Positions 5,730 through 7,394 of a stretch of 7,394 bases of DNA are shown piece after piece. Positions within the stretch are counted from its first letter, which is position 1. The number at the start of each line of letters is the position of its first letter. This DNA is from JBGTKH01 sp041744735 (lineage in GTDB: Bacteria; Planctomycetota; Planctomycetia; Pirellulales; Pirellulaceae): assembly GCA_041744735.1 (NCBI GenBank), contig JBGTKH010000589.1, positions 1-7,394 of the forward strand, written 5' to 3'. The notes under the pieces are model-generated. The model ran no database searches and had not been told where the DNA came from. It saw nothing but the letters and a program-made list of their open reading frames with translations. Made by a program: the position numbers and the translations under genes.

Positions 5730-7394
5730 ATGAGAGTTGAAACGAATCGATTGGTTTGGCTGGTGAAGATAATGGCGGCGATTTTCGCATGCACATTGCT
5801 CGCGGGCATCGCGCGGGCACAGTTCACGGTCACGAACCAATCCGGTCAGACGCTGCTGAATGTCTTTCCGCCTGCGCCGCGCGAACTGAAGTTGCGTTTG
5901 TCGCACGCCAGCAAAGCACTGGAGGAGCAGCGGTACAGCGACGCGGTGGCCGAGCTTGGTTCGTTGCTCGTCACACCCGAAGCGGAAGACTACTTCATTG
6001 GTCCGCTGAACGAAGAAGGCACGCAGACCAGCTTGAAGGTCGAGGCCCAGCGTCTGCTGGGCGCCATGCCGAAGCAAGGCCGCGAGTCGTATGAGATTCA
6101 ATTCGGCGCTGATGCCCGCGCGGAACTCGACGGGGCCATCTCTGAAGGCGACGTCCGCAAACTGACCGAAGTCACGCGCAAGTACTTTCACACCGCGGCC
6201 GGTTACGAAGCCACGATGTTGCTCGGCCGGTATCAGCTCGACATGGGCCGTCCGCTGGCCGGCGCGCTGTGCTTCAAGCGTCTAGCCGACACGTCTCATG
6301 CATCGGCACAGTTCGATCCGGAGTTGTCGATGCTGCTGGCCACGTGCTGGTTATATGCCAACATGCCGGACAAGGCGGAAGAGACACTGGTGGCATTGAA
6401 GTCGCGCCAGCCGCAGGCCAAGATCCGCGTAGGCGATCGCAACGTGACCTTGTTCGACGAGCCGCAACAAGCATTGGTCTGGATCGAAGGTCTCATCGGT
6501 GCTCATCAGCCGTTCCAATCGGTCGAAGCGGCGCAGTGGGTGATGTTCCGCGGCAATGCCACTCGCAATTCGCGCAGCGCCGGCAGCATGCCGTTGGCTT
6601 CCAGCCCGCGCTGGATCGTGCCAGTGGTCAACGAGCCGACAGACGAGAAGCAAGTCGACCAACTGGCAAAGAAATATCTGGACCGTGACTTGGCGGCGCT
6701 GCCCGGCGTGCATCCGCTGGCGGTGGCCAACACGGTATTGATGCGCACGCCCCACGGCATGATCGCCGTGAACTTTGAAAACGGCAAACGGATTTGGGAG
6801 TTCCCGTGGGATAATGACGTCGAACAGATGTCGCGGGCTCCCAACAACACGTCGGTGGCGGGCCAATTCTCGCCACGCGAAAGCGAACTGAATCAGCGGT
6901 TGTGGGAAGACGCGACCTACGGCCAGATCAGCAGCAACGGCGAATCTGTGTTCGTGATCGACGACCTTGGCTACGCGATGCCCAATCTGTATCCCGGCCA
7001 AATCATGATTGGCGCCGGAGGCATTCAGCGCGTGAACCCCGGCTGGCCGAAATCGTACAACGAACTGGTCGCGGTCGATCTGAAAACCGAGGGCAAATTG
7101 CGTTGGAAGGTCGGCGGCAGAGACGGTGGCGACGAGCCGAAACTGGCCGGCATGTTTTTCTTGGGCGCGCCGTTGCCGTTGTTCGGTCAGTTGTTCGTGC
7201 TGGCGGAGATAAATAGTGAAGTGCGGCTGGTCGTGCTCGACGCAAATACTGGCCGGCAACAGTGGTCACAGCAACTGGCTCACCTCGACACCCGCACCAT
7301 CCTGTACGACAGCGGCCGGCGTTTGGCCGGCGCCACGCCGTCGTTCGCCGACGGCGTGCTGGTGTGTCCGACCTCGGCCGGCGCGGTCGTGGCG
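5730..7394 (+). CDS. Secreted helical-repeat and PQQ-type beta-propeller protein (3' end outside window)
   Basis: The frame stays open from the ATG at 5730 to the window edge (555 residues visible) and continues beyond. The start is supported by AAGGA at 5717-5721, 8 nt upstream. Residues 1-30 are a signal peptide: basic N-terminus, hydrophobic core, and an ARA cleavage site before Gln31, with no convincing lipobox. Residues about 50-270 are helical and Ala/Leu-rich (SHASKALEEQRYSDAVAEL and later repeats), resembling TPR-like tandem helices. From about 320 onward, propeller blades appear, with the signature of a strand ending in an acidic/Asn-Gly turn and Trp: AVNFENGKRIW (Trp356), AVDLKTEGKLRW (Trp459) and VLDANTGRQQW (Trp512). 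These resemble PQQ/BamB-type repeats, which often act as protein-binding scaffolds and need not bind PQQ. No catalytic motif is visible. Envelope scaffold or BamB-like assembly roles are possible, as is a PQQ enzyme; the missing C-terminus prevents a choice. Export to the cell envelope is inferred. Confidence 0.85.
   Translation, partial: MRVETNRLVWLVKIMAAIFACTLLAGIARAQFTVTNQSGQTLLNVFPPAPRELKLRLSHASKALEEQRYSDAVAELGSLLVTPEAEDYFIGPLNEEGTQTSLKVEAQRLLGAMPKQGRESYEIQFGADARAELDGAISEGDVRKLTEVTRKYFHTAAGYEATMLLGRYQLDMGRPLAGALCFKRLADTSHASAQFDPELSMLLATCWLYANMPDKAEETLVALKSRQPQAKIRVGDRNVTLFDEPQQALVWIEGLIGAHQPFQSVEAAQWVMFRGNATRNSRSAGSMPLASSPRWIVPVVNEPTDEKQVDQLAKKYLDRDLAALPGVHPLAVANTVLMRTPHGMIAVNFENGKRIWEFPWDNDVEQMSRAPNNTSVAGQFSPRESELNQRLWEDATYGQISSNGESVFVIDDLGYAMPNLYPGQIMIGAGGIQRVNPGWPKSYNELVAVDLKTEGKLRWKVGGRDGGDEPKLAGMFFLGAPLPLFGQLFVLAEINSEVRLVVLDANTGRQQWSQQLAHLDTRTILYDSGRRLAGATPSFADGVLVCPTSAGAVVA

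Noticed and set aside
6351..7259. Minus-strand 302-codon open frame opposite the propeller gene.
   Set aside because: The plus-strand frame has a signal peptide, ribosome binding site and propeller repeats; the antisense frame has none.

Overview
The window most likely comes from a planctomycete of the Pirellulales type. This is inferred from moderately high GC, a single-chain xanthine-dehydrogenase-like molybdoenzyme, an HU protein with a Lys/Ala-rich N-terminal tail and a Pro-rich arm, and a secreted helical-repeat plus PQQ-type beta-propeller protein. No rRNA or other marker gene is present, so the assignment is tentative. I see no tRNA, rRNA, CRISPR array, insertion sequence or phage gene.

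Layout. (1) Positions 2-4426 (+) hold almost all of a large molybdenum hydroxylase: two [2Fe-2S] clusters, an FAD domain and a molybdopterin domain in one chain. Its first dozen or so codons lie left of the window. (2) Positions 4427-4780 (+) hold a small unrecognised ORF that starts on the base after the hydroxylase stop, in the same frame. (3) Positions 4781-4920 are a convergent intergenic gap with a strong intrinsic terminator reading leftward. (4) Positions 4921-5247 (-) encode an HU-family DNA-binding protein with an unusually long Shine-Dalgarno sequence. (5) Positions 5248-5729 are a divergent gap holding candidate promoters for both flanking genes. (6) From 5730 to the window end (+) there is an open, secreted TPR-like/PQQ-propeller protein that continues past position 7394.

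The genes do not form one obvious pathway. The hydroxylase and the small ORF are probably co-transcribed; HU and the propeller gene are separate, divergently transcribed units. The most interesting feature is the hydroxylase. Cofactor-binding and catalytic motifs are intact, but the two residues that position purine substrate in bovine xanthine dehydrogenase (Glu802 and Arg880) align with Thr and Cys. An insertion of about 60 residues carrying a C-x2-C pair also separates the two iron-sulfur motifs. It is therefore probably not a canonical xanthine dehydrogenase.
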